Counted from the first letter of the stretch, positions 15,115-27,578 are shown. The stretch: DNA of 64,000 nucleotides from Manihot esculenta (GCF_001659605.2 NC_035170.2:28314020-28378019), one strand, 5' to 3'. A program made the numbers and translations. The notes: generated by a model from the sequence alone, not told the origin.

Positions 15115-18100
15115 ATGGTCCCCTTCATTGCTTTAACTCTCCTGTCTCTTCTAAGCTCTTCTTGTTCTTCTTCTTTAGTCAATGATTTTAACGTTTTAAT
15201 CGTGCTTAAACAAGGATTTGCATTCCCTGAACCAGTCTTGAGCACGTGGAATTCGTTGAATTCAAGCTCAGTTTGCTCTTGGGCTGGAGTTGGTTGCTCT
15301 CGTGGGCGAGTTGTGTCATTGGACTTAACAGATTTGAATTTGTCAGGTTCTGTTTCACCTCAGATTTCAAGGCTTGATAAGCTCTCAAACTTATCTCTTG
15401 CAGGGAACAACTTCACTGGTATTATTGAGATTTTCAGGTTGAGTAATCTTCGGTTTCTTAACATCTCAAACAATCAGTTCAATGGTGGTTTGGATTGGAA
15501 CTATTCAGAAATGGAAAACTTAGAAGTGTTTGATGCTTACAACAATAACTTCACTGCCTTTCTTCCTCTTGGGATTTTGAGCTTGAAGAAACTCAAGTAC
15601 TTGGATCTTGGTGGAAACTATTTTTATGGCAAAATCCCTGCAAGCTACGGGGAACTGGTGGGATTGGAGTATCTTTCACTTGCAGGAAATGATCTTCATG
15701 GAAAAATCCCTGGCGAGTTAGGAAACTTAACTAACTTGAGGGAGATTTACTTGGGGTATTACAATGTTTTTGAAGGTGGGATTCCTGCAGAGTTTGGAAA
15801 TTTTGTGAATCTAGTTCACATGAATTTACCAGAATGTGAGCTAGATGGTTCAATTCCAAGGGAGCTTGGAAACCTGAAGCTGCTCGATACTCTATATTTG
15901 CACGCCAATCATTTTTCAGGTTCTATTCCAAAGGAGTTAGGCAACCTGACAAACTTAGTGAATCTTGATCTTTCCAACAATGCACTCTCTGGTGAAATCC
16001 CATTTGAGTTCATCAACCTCAAGCAATTGAAGCTCTTCAATCTCTTCTTGAATAGACTACACGGTTCCATTCCTGAGTTCATCACGGAATTGCCTAATTT
16101 GGAGACATTGGGGCTATGGATGAACAATTTCACTGGTGAGATTCCTCAGAAACTTGGCCAAAATGAGAAGCTTCAGGTTCTTGATTTGTCCTCAAATAAG
16201 CTCACAGGTACAATTCCAAAAGACTTGTGTTCCTCTAATCAGTTGAGGATTCTAATTCTCTTGAAGAATTTTCTGTTTGGTCCAATTCCTGAAGGTTTGG
16301 GGAAATGTTATAGTCTCACTAGAGTGAGGTTGGGGCAGAACTACTTGAATGGCAGCATACCAAATGGCTTCATTTACTTGCCTCAGTTGAATTTATTAGA
16401 GTTGCAGAACAATGTCTTGTCAGGAAAATTATCAGAGAATGGTGATAGTTCATCTAAACCTGTTAAATTAGGCCAAATCAATTTGTCAAACAATCTCCTC
16501 TCAGGTTCTTTGCCATTTTCGCTTTCCAATTTCTCTTCCCTTCAAATCCTTCTGCTCAGTGGAAATCAATTCTCAGGTCCAATTCCACCTTCCATAGGAG
16601 AACTCAATCAAGTTCTAATGCTTGATCTTAGTGGAAATTCACTTTCAGGTTCAATTCCACCTGAAATAGGAAACTGTTTCCATCTCACTTCCCTTGACAT
16701 GAGCCAGAACAATCTCTCTGGTTCAGTTCCACCAGAGATATCCAACATTCATATCTTGAATTACTTGAACTTGTCTAGAAATCATTTGAACCAAACAATA
16801 CCAAAATCCATTGGTTCCATGAAAAGCCTAACTGTTGCTGATTTCTCTTTCAATGATTTCTCCGGGAAGGTGCCGCAATCCGGTCAGTTTTCCCTCTTTA
16901 ATGCCTCATCTTTTGCAGGAAATCCTCAACTCTGTGGTCCTCTCCTTAACAATCCTTGCAATTCCACCGCCATCACAAACACACCAGGAAAAGCCCCCAG
17001 TGATTTCAAGCTCATTTTCGCTTTAGGCCTGCTTATATGCTCTCTGATATTTGCAACTGCTGCAATAATCAAGGCCAAGTCTTTCAAGAAAAACAGCTCA
17101 GATTCTTGGAAGCTGACAGCTTTTCAAAAGCTAGAATTCTCTGTCACAGACATCCTGGAATGTGTGAAAGATGGAAATGTAATTGGCAGGGGAGGAGCTG
17201 GGATTGTATACCATGGAAAAATGCCAAATGGGGTTGAAATTGCAGTTAAAAAACTACTTGGTTTTGGCACCAATAGCCATGACCATGGCTTTAGAGCAGA
17301 AATTCAAACACTAGGCAACATTAGACATCGAAACATCGTTAGATTGCTTGCTTTCTGCTCTAACAAAGAAACCAAATTGCTGGTTTATGAATACATGAGA
17401 AATGGAAGCTTAGGAGAAGCCTTACATGGCAAAAAAGGTTCTTTCTTGACTTGGAATTTGAGGTACAAAATTGCCATTGAGGCTGCTAAAGGCCTATGCT
17501 ACCTCCACCATGATTGCTCACCATTGATTGTTCATCGAGATGTAAAATCCAATAACATTCTGTTGAATTCGAGCTTCGAAGCACACGTAGCAGATTTTGG
17601 ATTAGCAAAGTTCCTTGTTGATGGGGGAGCATCAGAATGTATGTCAGCAATTGCAGGGTCTTATGGCTACATTGCACCTGGTAAGTTCATTTTCTCATAC
17701 ATTAGAAATGCTTGCTTTCTATTTTGTGCACAAGTATACTTAATGTCTCCTGAAACACACCCTTCATGAGCTGCGAACATGCTAAAAAAGTAAAGCGGCT
17801 AACAGCCGTAATAGATATTTCAATACTCAAATCAGTATTTAATTTAAATGGACGATAAATAATTACCTAGTTAAATTAATTATTTTGAGTCTACGTAATT
17901 TCAAAAATTCTGTGAACATCAAGAACTCAAGATGAACAGCAATAATCTGATGTTCCCAAGGTCCAAGCCACATATCTGACTTTTGATTCCTAGTTTTATC
18001 ACAAAACCTTCCAACAAAGTTTTTGATCCCTGGTAAGTTCTATTGTACATGATACTGTCTCTGCCTCTCTCTCTGTGCTAAAGTGACAGCAGTTAAATCA

Positions 18101-19126
18101 ATGACTAGCTCAGTGAAAAACCACCAGCGGTTTGTGCCAAAGAGAGAGGCACGTAGAATTTTTTTGGTTTTCACAACACAGAATCACAGAAAGAAAAGAG
18201 CTGATGCACTTTGTTGGGACCCACAAAAAAAAAAAAATCTGATATTGCAATCTTAGAGGTCTAAATCTGACACATATAGACTACTTTCAGTCTGACAATG
18301 ATTCTAACGTAACAGCACATTGAGATTAGTGAAAGCTAACCGACAATGCACAACTATTTACAACACTAATCTTTTTTTGCACTACATGACTTTGGTCTTA
18401 CGTGTAAAGTGTACTTTCCTCTTTCTTCTTCTTCCCACCTTCCAGTCTTCTTTGGCAAGTTGACATCTCTTTTTGTCTCTAACCTTTTACCTAATTCCAA
18501 TGTTTTTTTTAGGCACTTTCCTTAATCCCAACATGAAGAGATGTTGAAAATTGGACTGTAGTGGTCTTATGGGCTTAGCCCAAATTGGGTCGAATAGACT
18601 TTCGAAATTTGATCACTACAGATTTTCATACGTACTTCGCCAACCCATCTAATTTAATGGGTGGTTGGCATCAAAGGAACTAATGGTTTTCTTACATGTC
18701 ATTGCAGAATATGCATACACATTGAAGGTGGATGAGAAGAGTGACGTATATAGTTTTGGAGTTGTTCTCTTGGAGTTGCTAACAGGACGGCGGCCAGTGG
18801 GCGATTTCGGTGAAGGGGTGGATATTGTACAATGGAGCAAGAGCGTGACAAATAATCGGAGGGAAGATGTGTTGCAAATTGTTGATTCAAGACTAACAAT
18901 GGTTCCCAAAGATGAAGTAATGCATCTGTTTTTCATCGCAATGTTGTGTTGCCAAGAAAATAGCATTGAACGCCCCACTATGAAAGAAATAGTTCAAATG
19001 TTGTCCGAATTTCCTCTTCAATCCTCAAATTATCATTCTTCATCGTCTTCTATTGTCTCTCAACAATTGAAAATTGCGGAAAAAGAGAAAATTCATGCAA
19101 AACCCACACAAGATCTTTTAGTTTAA
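15115..19126 (+). CDS. BAM3: LRR receptor-like kinase of the CLV1/BAM clade, BAM3-like
   Basis: Plasma-membrane receptor kinase expected to bind CLE-type peptides and signal in meristem or phloem development (inferred from the clade). Exons 15115-17680 and 18708-19126 join in phase across a 1,027-bp GT-AG intron to give 994 residues. Order: signal peptide ([16 protein letters not shown]), N-terminal cap with CSWAGVGC, about 20 plant-type LRRs, membrane helix (about 632-653), kinase. The kinase has the glycine loop [12 protein letters not shown] (about 690), the invariant Lys in [14 protein letters not shown] (about 806) and DFGLAKF (about 826). The intron splits the APE motif (GYIAP|EYAYT), a position common in this clade. 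I start at 15115 because the signal peptide begins there; the in-frame ATG at 15043 would add 24 residues ahead of it. Close BAM paralogues cannot be excluded without a tree. Confidence 0.9.
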
Positions 19127-20485
19127 GAGCTTGAATAGTTCTTTTTTCCTTAGAAATTTAAGGTGTCTTTTTATTGGCTTGATTTTTGTTATAGCTTTTC
19201 TTTTTTGGTTCCTCTCTTTGTTGATATGCAAAGTATATTTTCTTTCTAATTCATGGGCTTAGAATTAGGCATAGGAGATCTCGTGACCATATAGATATAG
19301 GAATAATTTGTGGGTTAGACTTCTTTTTTAAGGAGTGTTCTCTGTAGGTGGAGAGCTTGCAAGCTTTTACTAATGGTTCATGCAAGCTCTTTGTATTATA
19401 TATATATATATATATACTCTCGTCTCTATACAAATGCTATATTTGATTGTTGTCTCTATACAAATGTTTTAAAGCATGCTTGTGTGTATTTAATTGACTT
19501 TTTACAAAAAAAATTTCATTTTTTTTTTGACATTTGAAACATCCATAAAATTTAGTCAAAATATATAAATAAATCAAATTATTCGATACTCGACTCGATA
19601 AAAGTTCGAACAGTTCTGATTCATTTTTGAAATGAGCCAAATTCAAACTCAACTTTTTGACTCGTTTAATAAACGAATTAAATTTAAATTCAGTAGTGTT
19701 TAGTTTAGTAGATACTCTTTTTATACCTTTAAAAAATATCTACATTCAATATCTTTTAATTTGCTATTATTATTATTACTACTTTTATATGTTTATATAT
19801 ATACTTTTATAATTATTTTCATATTTAATATTATTTATTTAATTTTATAAATTAAAATTTTTATATAATTTAAATCTAAATTAATATAATTATATCGATA
19901 AAGTTTGAGTATAATATATATATATATATAATTATATAATTTAAGTTGATTATTCTTGTATTTATTTTTATATAATATTTTATATATTGTATTATATATA
20001 TAGTATTTTTTTATAATACAAAATAATCTAATATAATTATATATTTAATTAAAATTAAATAATAATATATTAATAAATTTAATATAAAAATATTCAATAT
20101 TAACAATAAAATTTATATAATTTTAATCAAAATTATGTAATTTAAATAGAAATACTCTCTCCCTCACTTAGGTATCATTCATACATAGGATTATATATTT
20201 ATTATATATTTTTTAATTAATTTTTTATAAAATTTAATATAAATATTTAAATAAATAATTTTTAAACTCAATATTATATTGTTAATATTATATTAAATAC
20301 ATTTTATATAATTAATTAGAAGTTTTATAAATAGTATTTAATAAAAAAATAATATTTAAAGTTATAAATAAATAAATATTGAAACTTTAAAATGTTTAAT
20401 ATTTTGTTATATAATATTTTTTTTATTTAAATAGTAAAAAAATAAAAAAGAAAAAAAATAAATTTCAACAAAACCTATTTACTGG
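19127..20485. other. AT-rich intergenic DNA with (TA)n runs
   Basis: 3' flank of the receptor kinase followed by extremely AT-rich DNA. Short TA microsatellites occur near 19397-19415 and 19915-19930. No gene is seen. Confidence 0.5.
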
Positions 20486-20575
20486 AAATGAAACTCAAAA
20501 AACCACAGCAAAGAAAGCTCCAAAGCTTTAACCACTAGACCATAGACCGCTTATCGCCTAACAATCCACGTATGA
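20486..20575 (-). repeat. tRNA-like relic, possibly a SINE head
   Basis: On the minus strand, 20542-20529 reads TGGTCTAGTGGTTA, an exact tRNA-type box A (D-arm). About 45 nt further on is a degraded T-arm-like GAGTTTCATTTCC, followed by an A/T-rich tail. The spacing is right for a tRNA or a tRNA-derived SINE, but box B is too damaged for a working tRNA gene. Confidence 0.4.
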
Positions 20576-20615
20576 TGACATATGCGTGGGCAAATTAGTT
20601 GCTGAACCATTTCCC

Positions 20616-20667
20616 ATCCCACATCGGAAGTTTACGGGGATGGAGGGGTAAAGTTTTTCTATAAATA
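20616..20667 (+). promoter_or_regulatory. USE plus TATA arrangement like an snRNA promoter
   Basis: ATCCCACATCG (20616-20626) is an exact match to the plant upstream sequence element RTCCCACATCG. TATAAATA follows at 20660-20667, leaving 33 nt between them, the spacing described for Pol II-type plant snRNA promoters. I do not recognise U1, U2, U4 or U5 sequence downstream, so this may be a relic or a chance or LTR-derived match. Confidence 0.35.
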
Positions 20668-20831
20668 AAGAATTTTCTTTGTTATTATTTAAATTAAGAT
20701 TTTAGCCAGATGGGATTCTAAATAAATTATATTTAGTTTTATTTAAAATTTCAAAAAAATTTAATTTTTTTTTAAATTAGATGATTAACTAATAATTTTC
20801 GGCTAAATAATAAAATTTTCAAAGAAATAAA

Positions 20832-21212
20832 AAGGTGTGTGTCCTTTTCAATGTGGAAATGATTATATGGATAAATTAATGTTTACTTTTATTGACAAAA
20901 TGCCTAATGACAAAAATCCCACCCACCCACTTGCTAGCCTTCCTGGCTGTGTCATCATATGCTAAGCACTGCTGGAGTTAATTGCCATATTCTTATTTTG
21001 TGAACTGCTGGAGTTTCTTCCTCATGCTGCCCAATCGCATTTTCCTTCTCACTATGCTTTTGGCCTTCTGCAACCACGTACTCTCTGCAAATCCAGGCTG
21101 AGATTTGTTGATTAGCCTCCTTTATCAGCAAAAATTACTCTGATGTCTCTACTGTTTCAACCTTCCCGTCCACCGCCTCCTCATGCATATTTTCCCTTGG
21201 CAGAACTGTCAT
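20832..21212 (-). pseudogene. Displaced fragment of the bromodomain gene at 31.5-36.6 kb
   Basis: This stretch aligns by eye, in the same orientation, with about 31890-32340: part of intron 6 and of the sixth coding exon of the upstream bromodomain gene. Shared landmarks in order are aggtgtgtgt, cccacccacccacttgc, atatgctaagca, tggagtttcttcctcatg, atgcttttggcc, atccaggctg, tcaaccttccc and gcctcctcatgc. The copy has many substitutions and indels and lacks the acidic-repeat part of the exon. Because intron sequence is included it is a DNA-level duplication, not a processed pseudogene. It carries no usable frame. Confidence 0.8.
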
Positions 21213-21419
21213 GATCGAGAAATTTTATGATACTACTGTATGTACGTGCATGGGACTTAACATGATCAGTTGGTGAAAGGATTAAGCCTCAGGTAAAACA
21301 CAAGCACTCCTTAAAAGCTTTCTTCTGTCAGAAATCAGAGATGGTTGCTAATTAATAAGGTAAGCATTAATTCAAGATTCTTTCTCAAACAAGTTCCTAC
21401 CTTGATTCTTGTCTGATGT

Positions 21420-21640
21420 AGTTGCTGTGAATCTCTGCCAAGAAGATGACATTGAGCATATTGCGCAGTTGGGGTCGTGTGATCCTACCATGGCACCAAC
21501 ATCACTTGTAAGTGAAATATAGAAGTTAATATATATCGAAGTATTGTGATCTATTTGATTCTTATAATTTTCACATTTCTATGCCTAGATGCTGGTAGAG
21601 CTGCAAGAAATTGCAACTATTTGTAAGAAGAGAAATAATT
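21420..21640 (+). pseudogene. Two orphan exon-like segments of unknown origin
   Basis: The segment 21421-21508 is bordered by TGATGTAG| and |GTAAGTG and would read AVNLCQEDDIEHIAQLGSCD... in one frame. A second at about 21589-21623 follows TGCCTAG| and reads MLVELQEIATI before GTAAGAAG. The splice-like borders suggest captured or decayed exons. I do not recognise the protein and see no start or further exons. Confidence 0.3.
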
Positions 21641-21999
21641 GAATGGGCAAAATAATTAAAAAAAAATTTCTATTTGATATTCTAAAATTCAGAAAATAGA
21701 GTTTACCGAATGTAAACTTAGTCGGGGAGAATTACGTTATTCCTTCTTTTTTATTCTCTAGTAACACATAACCGCCACCCAGATATAACGGATGAGTCAA
21801 AGTATCCCTCTATACCAGGTGGCTATTTAATTCCTCCCGGTAGGCTGCGAGGTGATTGGGTTTGCTTCCCTTCGTGCGTGATCAGTCCAATTCACTTCAC
21901 ATTATAGGAATGTTGGGCCGACCTACGTACATGTGGTTTGATAGGTTATTCTTTTTCAGAGTTCAATCTCGTCCCAAAATGTGAGAAATTCGGCGGTCA
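21640..21999. other. Intergenic DNA, no gene seen
   Basis: Mixed-composition spacer, somewhat richer in GC from 21750 to 21960. It may be an old element remnant, but no ends or frames identify it. Confidence 0.4.
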
Positions 22000-22342
22000 T
22001 CACTATTTAATCCCTATATTATAAAAAATTCATTGGTCAGTTTATTGATTTTAAAAAGTAAATTAAAATATTTCTGAAGTTTTTAAAAGTATATTCATTA
22101 ATACCTCTATTATTTTATTATTTTGTGTTAAAAAAAATTTCAAATATTCTAATACGAAAAGATTAATTAGTAAATATTTTTATAAAACAAAATCAACTAT
22201 TAATAATTTTTTTAATGAAGAAAATAATTAAAATAATTAATTAATAGATTTTTACAATACCTCATAAATGTTTTAATATATTTTTTAAAATAAAAAATCA
22301 ACTGATTAAATTTTTCCAAACCAAATAAACTAAACAGTGAAT
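22000..22342. mobile_element. Inverted-repeat element related to the core of the MULE-like family
   Basis: About 340 bp with two roughly 150-bp mirror arms (left arm from tcactatttaatccc, right arm ending aacagtgaatttttca). Its phrases match the inner part of the 7.5-kb and 47.4-kb elements (tatttagtccctata, ttaaaatatttctga-like). No clear target duplication. It lies just downstream of the TNL gene. Confidence 0.45.
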
Positions 22343-22400
22343 TTTTCAATAATAAATTAACATACATGGTGAGTAGGGTTAAGTAATTGGAGAGAGAGAA

Positions 22401-25400
22401 TTATAAAGAGAAACCAGGAAGAGAAAGAGAGAGATTTAGATTGAGTGCTGAGGCCTTCTCTTCCAATTCCATTTCCTTTTCTTCCTCCTCATAATCTATG
22501 ATCCTTCTCTTAATGTTGTTATGTGGGTGACACAAGAGACTTAAAAAATCATGGCAGTTGTCCAATCTTTGAAGTGGAGGTTGCTGTTCCTCATCATTTC
22601 TGCTTCTCTTTTTATTTCTACTGTATATTGGATGGATCCCACACCCAATAATCTCCACTAAATTTTCATCAGTGGAGTGAAATGAAGCCTCAACGAAACA
22701 CTCTTCATCAACAGATTGAAGCTTATTATCACTGAACCAAAGCACTGCGTGTTCTGATGAATACTTAAAATAAGACAGACGATAACCAAATAGAAAGAAA
22801 TCATGGCTATGTCTTTGTCCAGATTTGCCCATCAAAACCATTCTGCATGTGATGCCCTTTCGAAGATCAAAATAATAATTTGTGGGATCAACAACAGCTG
22901 TGGGAATCACTGCGCAGAAAGAGAAGGCAATTAAACGACAAGGGTCGAGTTTGAATGAAAGAGATGATCCACTTCTGTTCTTGAATCTCATCGTTTCTGG
23001 TATTTCACTTCCTGCCATGTATAAACTCGCTTTCTGACCCAACAGATGTGCTTCAAAAACATCCTCCATTACTTTCTTCTTGTGTTTCAAATTGATGCAA
23101 TCTCCAAACACAAGAAATTTGTCGTTTGCAAAATAATCTTCATCTTCACTTTTATCTGCTTCTTCTTCTTCTGCTTCACCATCTTCATCTTCATCTTCAT
23201 CTTCATGTTCTAGGAAAAGGAATGAAGTTGATGCAGATTCCAGAGAGATACAGTCTGATGCGTTCACGTATTCCAAACGTGGTGGAAGCTCTGGTAACCA
23301 TTTAAGGCTCTTGCAACCTGTTAAATTAAGCCGTCTTAACTTTGTGAGTTGCTTGATACTTTCTGGAAGACTTTGTAACTTTGAGCATCCACATAGAAAA
23401 AGCTCTTCAAGACGTTTTAATTTGCCAATGGTGCTTGGAAGATTCACAAGTCTTGTACACCAAATCAAGGACAGATTGAAAAGTTGACGCAGATGTTCAA
23501 TTGATGAAGGCAGTTGTTGTATTCCAGTTTCATCTAATTTTAGTTGAGTAAGCTTGCTCAGATTCTGAAGAGATGAGGGAATCTCAACTAAACTTCTACA
23601 TCCCATCAAAAATAAGTACTCAAGATTTGAGGCACTGGCAGACAAGTCTGGAATCCTCATCAGATCCTCAGAATAGCTGAGGTCTATCAATTTCAGATTT
23701 CCAAGTGGCTGTGTAACAAAAGAGAAAATATCAACAATTAGAATTAACAAATTAAATTTACAATTATAGTAGTGTTATGAACTCTACTACCTTTTCTTCA
23801 TTCCACAATTCTATGAGTTTGCTAGAACGCATATGAAGTTGCACAAGATTCCTGGGGCAAAAATTTAATGGCAAAGATGTTAAAGGATAATGATTCCAGT
23901 AAAGATATCTTAGCTTCTGTGGAAGAAATTCAAGGTCATTAGGAAGAAGCACTTGTCCTCCATTGTAACACTGAATTTTGAGGAATCTAAGATTGCACAT
24001 CCTCATGAAGGCTGTGGAACTTATCACCAACTTATCCTTCTTATGCATGTCAAGCAATATGCCTTCAACATTTTCAGTTCCCTGATAAAATAACAGCAAC
24101 ATTTTCATGGAAATTCAAATATGAAAAATGGAAGAAGGTTTTATTGATTAATTCAGTACTTACTGTATCTGTTGTCAACACATGATGAACATCTTCATAA
24201 TTCCACAACCTGCTACGTCCACCAGGTTGTTTGCTTTCTTCATTAACAATATCCTTACAAAGTTGCTCTAGCAAATCATGCATATCCACTTCATTGATTG
24301 ATGAAATGCTTATGAGAGATTTACTAATCAGCCGAGGAATTGCACTTTTCGGGAAGAAACCAAAAGCTTCCAACGTTTTCTTCACAGAATATATATTCTC
24401 CCATTTGAAGAAACATGCAACGTCAAGAAATATTTTCTTCTCATTCTTCTCTAACCCATCATAGCTTGTTCTCATAATATCTTGAATTTTTCTCAGAGAT
24501 CCACCTTTCAATTTTTTCAACTCACTTTTCCATTCTTCTATCTCCATATCAAATAAATGAGATCCCAAAACTGTAAGAGCTAATGGGTTGCCTCCTGCAT
24601 AGGAGATTGCTTTAATGGAAAGCTCCATGAATCCTTCCTTGGGATGATTTTGCTTGAATGCATGCATGCAAAAGAGTTTAAGATCTTCAGAATCTGTTAA
24701 TTTATCAACTTCATATATGCATTCTTTTGTAGTGACATTCTTAAGAACCTGCCAATCTCTGCTAGTTACAATGATTCTACTTCCTTCATGATACAAACTG
24801 CAATCTCCTGCTAATCTTTTCAAATGATTTGGATCATCTACATCATCAAACACTATGAATATTTTCTTGCTTTGGAGCCTTCTCCTAATAAAAGAATTTA
24901 AATCCAATATGTCTTCATGGAAATTTTTTTGTCTTAACAGTCGACAAATGATTTGATCTCGGACATCGATCGTTGGTTGCTTCAACATGGTCTCCCTGAC
25001 CTTCTCGACGAAGCAATGGCTGTCGAAACTAGTGATGTTTCGGCGGAATACTTCCTGGGCAATTGTTGTTTTACCAATGCCTCCCATTCCCCATATTCCT
25101 ACAACTTGCTTGTCGTGTAATAATTTTTCTACTTTTTTTACTCGTGATTCAATTCCAACCAAATTGCCATCGTAAGAATCATCCTTTGAAGACATATGAC
25201 TAAATTTCTTCGTAACATCGTTAACGATTTCTTCTACTAATTTAGATTCGTACCTAATCACATTTAAACAATAAATTATCATAAATAACAATAAGTTCTA
25301 TTTTTTAATTTATAATTAACTTCATATAAATTAGTGATAATTTTTAATATGATTTAAATTTTTATAAATTAAAATAAATAAATAAAATTTGCAGAAAAAT

Positions 25401-27375
25401 TCTATAGATTTAAAACTAATTTATTATTAAATCTCTTTCATGTTATTTTTTATCTTTGACTTTTATTACTTTTATAAAATTTTCAAGAATTCAATATTTA
25501 ATTTATACTTTATAAATTTTGAAGATTAAAATGTTATATTTTATAAATATTAAATTAATCACTTTTTATATTTACTCTCTCTCTAACTCTTTATCTCTGT
25601 TTCTCTTCCCTTATATCACCAAATTTTTTTTTTAATCTATGTATTATTGCTTTTTTATTGGAGGTGAAAATTTAATTTATTCGATTAAAAAATTAAATCG
25701 AATCAAAGATATTAAAAGTTAAAATTTTAGTATTTATAAAATTAAATTAATTTTGGACAGAAATTAATTTGAATCAAACTGATCTGATTCAATTCAATTC
25801 GAGTCGGTTTGATCAGTTGAATATTTTAATAAATTTTTTATTTTTTATATTTTATTTTTAGTATTCTAAAATTTAATTAAAATATTTCAATTTTAATGAT
25901 TATCTAATCTCTTTTTAATAATATATTATTATTACTAATCGATTCGATTCGATTTTATTACAATTTTTTTATTAAAATTAAACTAAATCAAAATAATTAA
26001 AAATTTTAAAAATAAAAATTAAATTGGACCGAAGAAGATAAAAAATTAAACTAAAATTTTAAATTAATTTAATTTAATTGATTTTCTAATTTTGAACCCA
26101 ACGTATCAACCAATACACTCGCTCTCATCTCTATGCTTCACCCAATATACCAATTTATTTATCTTTCACTGTCTTGGTTGCTCCATAATTTTAATTAATT
26201 TGTTTTACTTTGCTTTATAGGTTTAAGGTTGGACAGCTTTATGGAAGACAATGATGTGTGAAGCTCATATATTCACAAACTCGAAATTTTATTTTATTTT
26301 ATTTTTATTTGAATAGTTTTAATTAATTTTGATACTAAAAAATGTTTATTTAGATATATTTAAATGATATAATTTAATTATATATATTAATAATAAGTCA
26401 GGACTTTTTTAGTGACCTATCAATTCTAATACCAATTAACATCAAAATAAGCTTATTTCGTATTTTAATTTAATATTTAAATTTTAAATAATTAATAATA
26501 ATGTTATTTAACCAAACGGAATATCATTTTAAATCTCCAGCATATATAAAATAAATCTAAAACGACAACATATATAAAATAATTAAAAGTAATATGGCTT
26601 CTATAAGATTTTATAACTGTTAATGTAAAATAAAATCTATTTAAATCTAAATCTCATATTTAACAATTGGATTATTTATCTTTAAAATTAAATATATCAG
26701 TTACCTATGATTAAATAAGAGTTAACATTATTTTTACATAATTGGGTCGAACCGAAAATTTTTAGCGAATAAGTTTAACTTAATTCGAACTGAAATTATT
26801 TTAGTCACGTCAATAATTTAAAGAATAATTAAACTAGGATTCTGATTTTGGAATAAGCTAAGGAAAGAATGTTTAAAAAGGTGATCAACTTACTTGACAT
26901 CCTGTGAATCCCATCCTGATAAATTGCTTACTTCCATCAAAGCATGTCTCCAAGCATCCACCTTGTGTAAACGACCTTCAACTTGTTCTCCATGCACAGA
27001 TTTACCAAATGCCTTCCCAAAATTCCCAGTCAGCTGCTGAACATGAGTTGGATCTACATGGTAGAAAACTGGCAGGACTAATTGCCCTAAACTCTCCTTG
27101 CATTCAAGTATCTTAACAAGCTCATCTAAGCACCATGGAGAATCTGCATAATTTTCAGAGAAAATGACAATAGAAACACATGATTCTTGGATTATTTTCA
27201 ACAGAGATGGCGAGATCTCTTCTCCTTTATGAAGGTTTTCGTCTGTAAAGGCATGGATTTGTTTCTGGTGGAAGGCTGTAGAGAGATGGGAGAGAAACCC
27301 ATATCTGATTTCGCCTCTAAAATTAATAAAAACATCGTATTTGCATGGAGAGGTTGAGGAAGAAGTAGAAGCCAT
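22401..27375 (-). CDS. TIR-NBS-LRR (TNL) disease-resistance protein with C-terminal EAR-like run
   Basis: Intracellular immune receptor. Four minus-strand exons join in phase: 27375-26894 (TIR), 25253-24164 (NB-ARC), 24081-23791 and 23708-22401, giving 1056 residues. The TIR begins YDVFINFRGEIRYGFLSHL and keeps the Glu of SPWCLDELVKIL that acts in TIR NADases. NB-ARC shows GMGGIGKTT (about 214-223), kinase-2 FIVFDDVDD, RNBS-B GSRIIVTSR, GNPLAL in place of GLPLAL, and an MHD motif in VDMHDLL. LRRs are few (about eight to ten). A post-LRR C-JID-like region follows (AGSEIPETMRF) but is preceded by a long Asp/Glu tract. The C terminus has basic clusters (KKRSR, IKRR) and ends LNLNLSLSLPGFSL. Intron 1 (1.64 kb) holds a MITE. 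No stop or frameshift breaks it. Confidence 0.9.
25650..26105 (-). mobile_element. hAT-type MITE, copy 4, inside TNL intron 1
   Basis: The reverse complement matches the core of copy 1 (aatcgattagtaataataat, atattttaattaaattttag-like and aaaatttattaaaatattc-like stretches in order). TTCGGTT units are mostly decayed to TTCGATT or TTTAATT. The ends are poorly preserved. Confidence 0.55.
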
Positions 27376-27574
27376 GATAATAATTGGAAAAAAAAAAATA
27401 AAGGCAGCTGTGCAACTGTGTTTCTAAAAGAGAGCAAACTACAAGATTTATATTTAATTTGTGGGAGTTTGGTGAACCATTGTGAGACAATGAATTTATA
27501 AAGACTAGTTTTAGATATGAATTAAACCAAGAAAAGAACAAGAAGATGACGGGAAACACCATGTTCCTTGCTTT

Positions 27575-27578
27575 TAAG

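Noticed and set aside
18649..18978. 109-codon minus-strand frame over the kinase exon 2
   Set aside because: It is antisense to a clear kinase C-terminal domain.
20590..20670. Cassandra-type TRIM with 5S rRNA-like sequence
   Set aside because: Only the common ccacatcgg phrase is shared; no 5S-like box A/C sequence is present.
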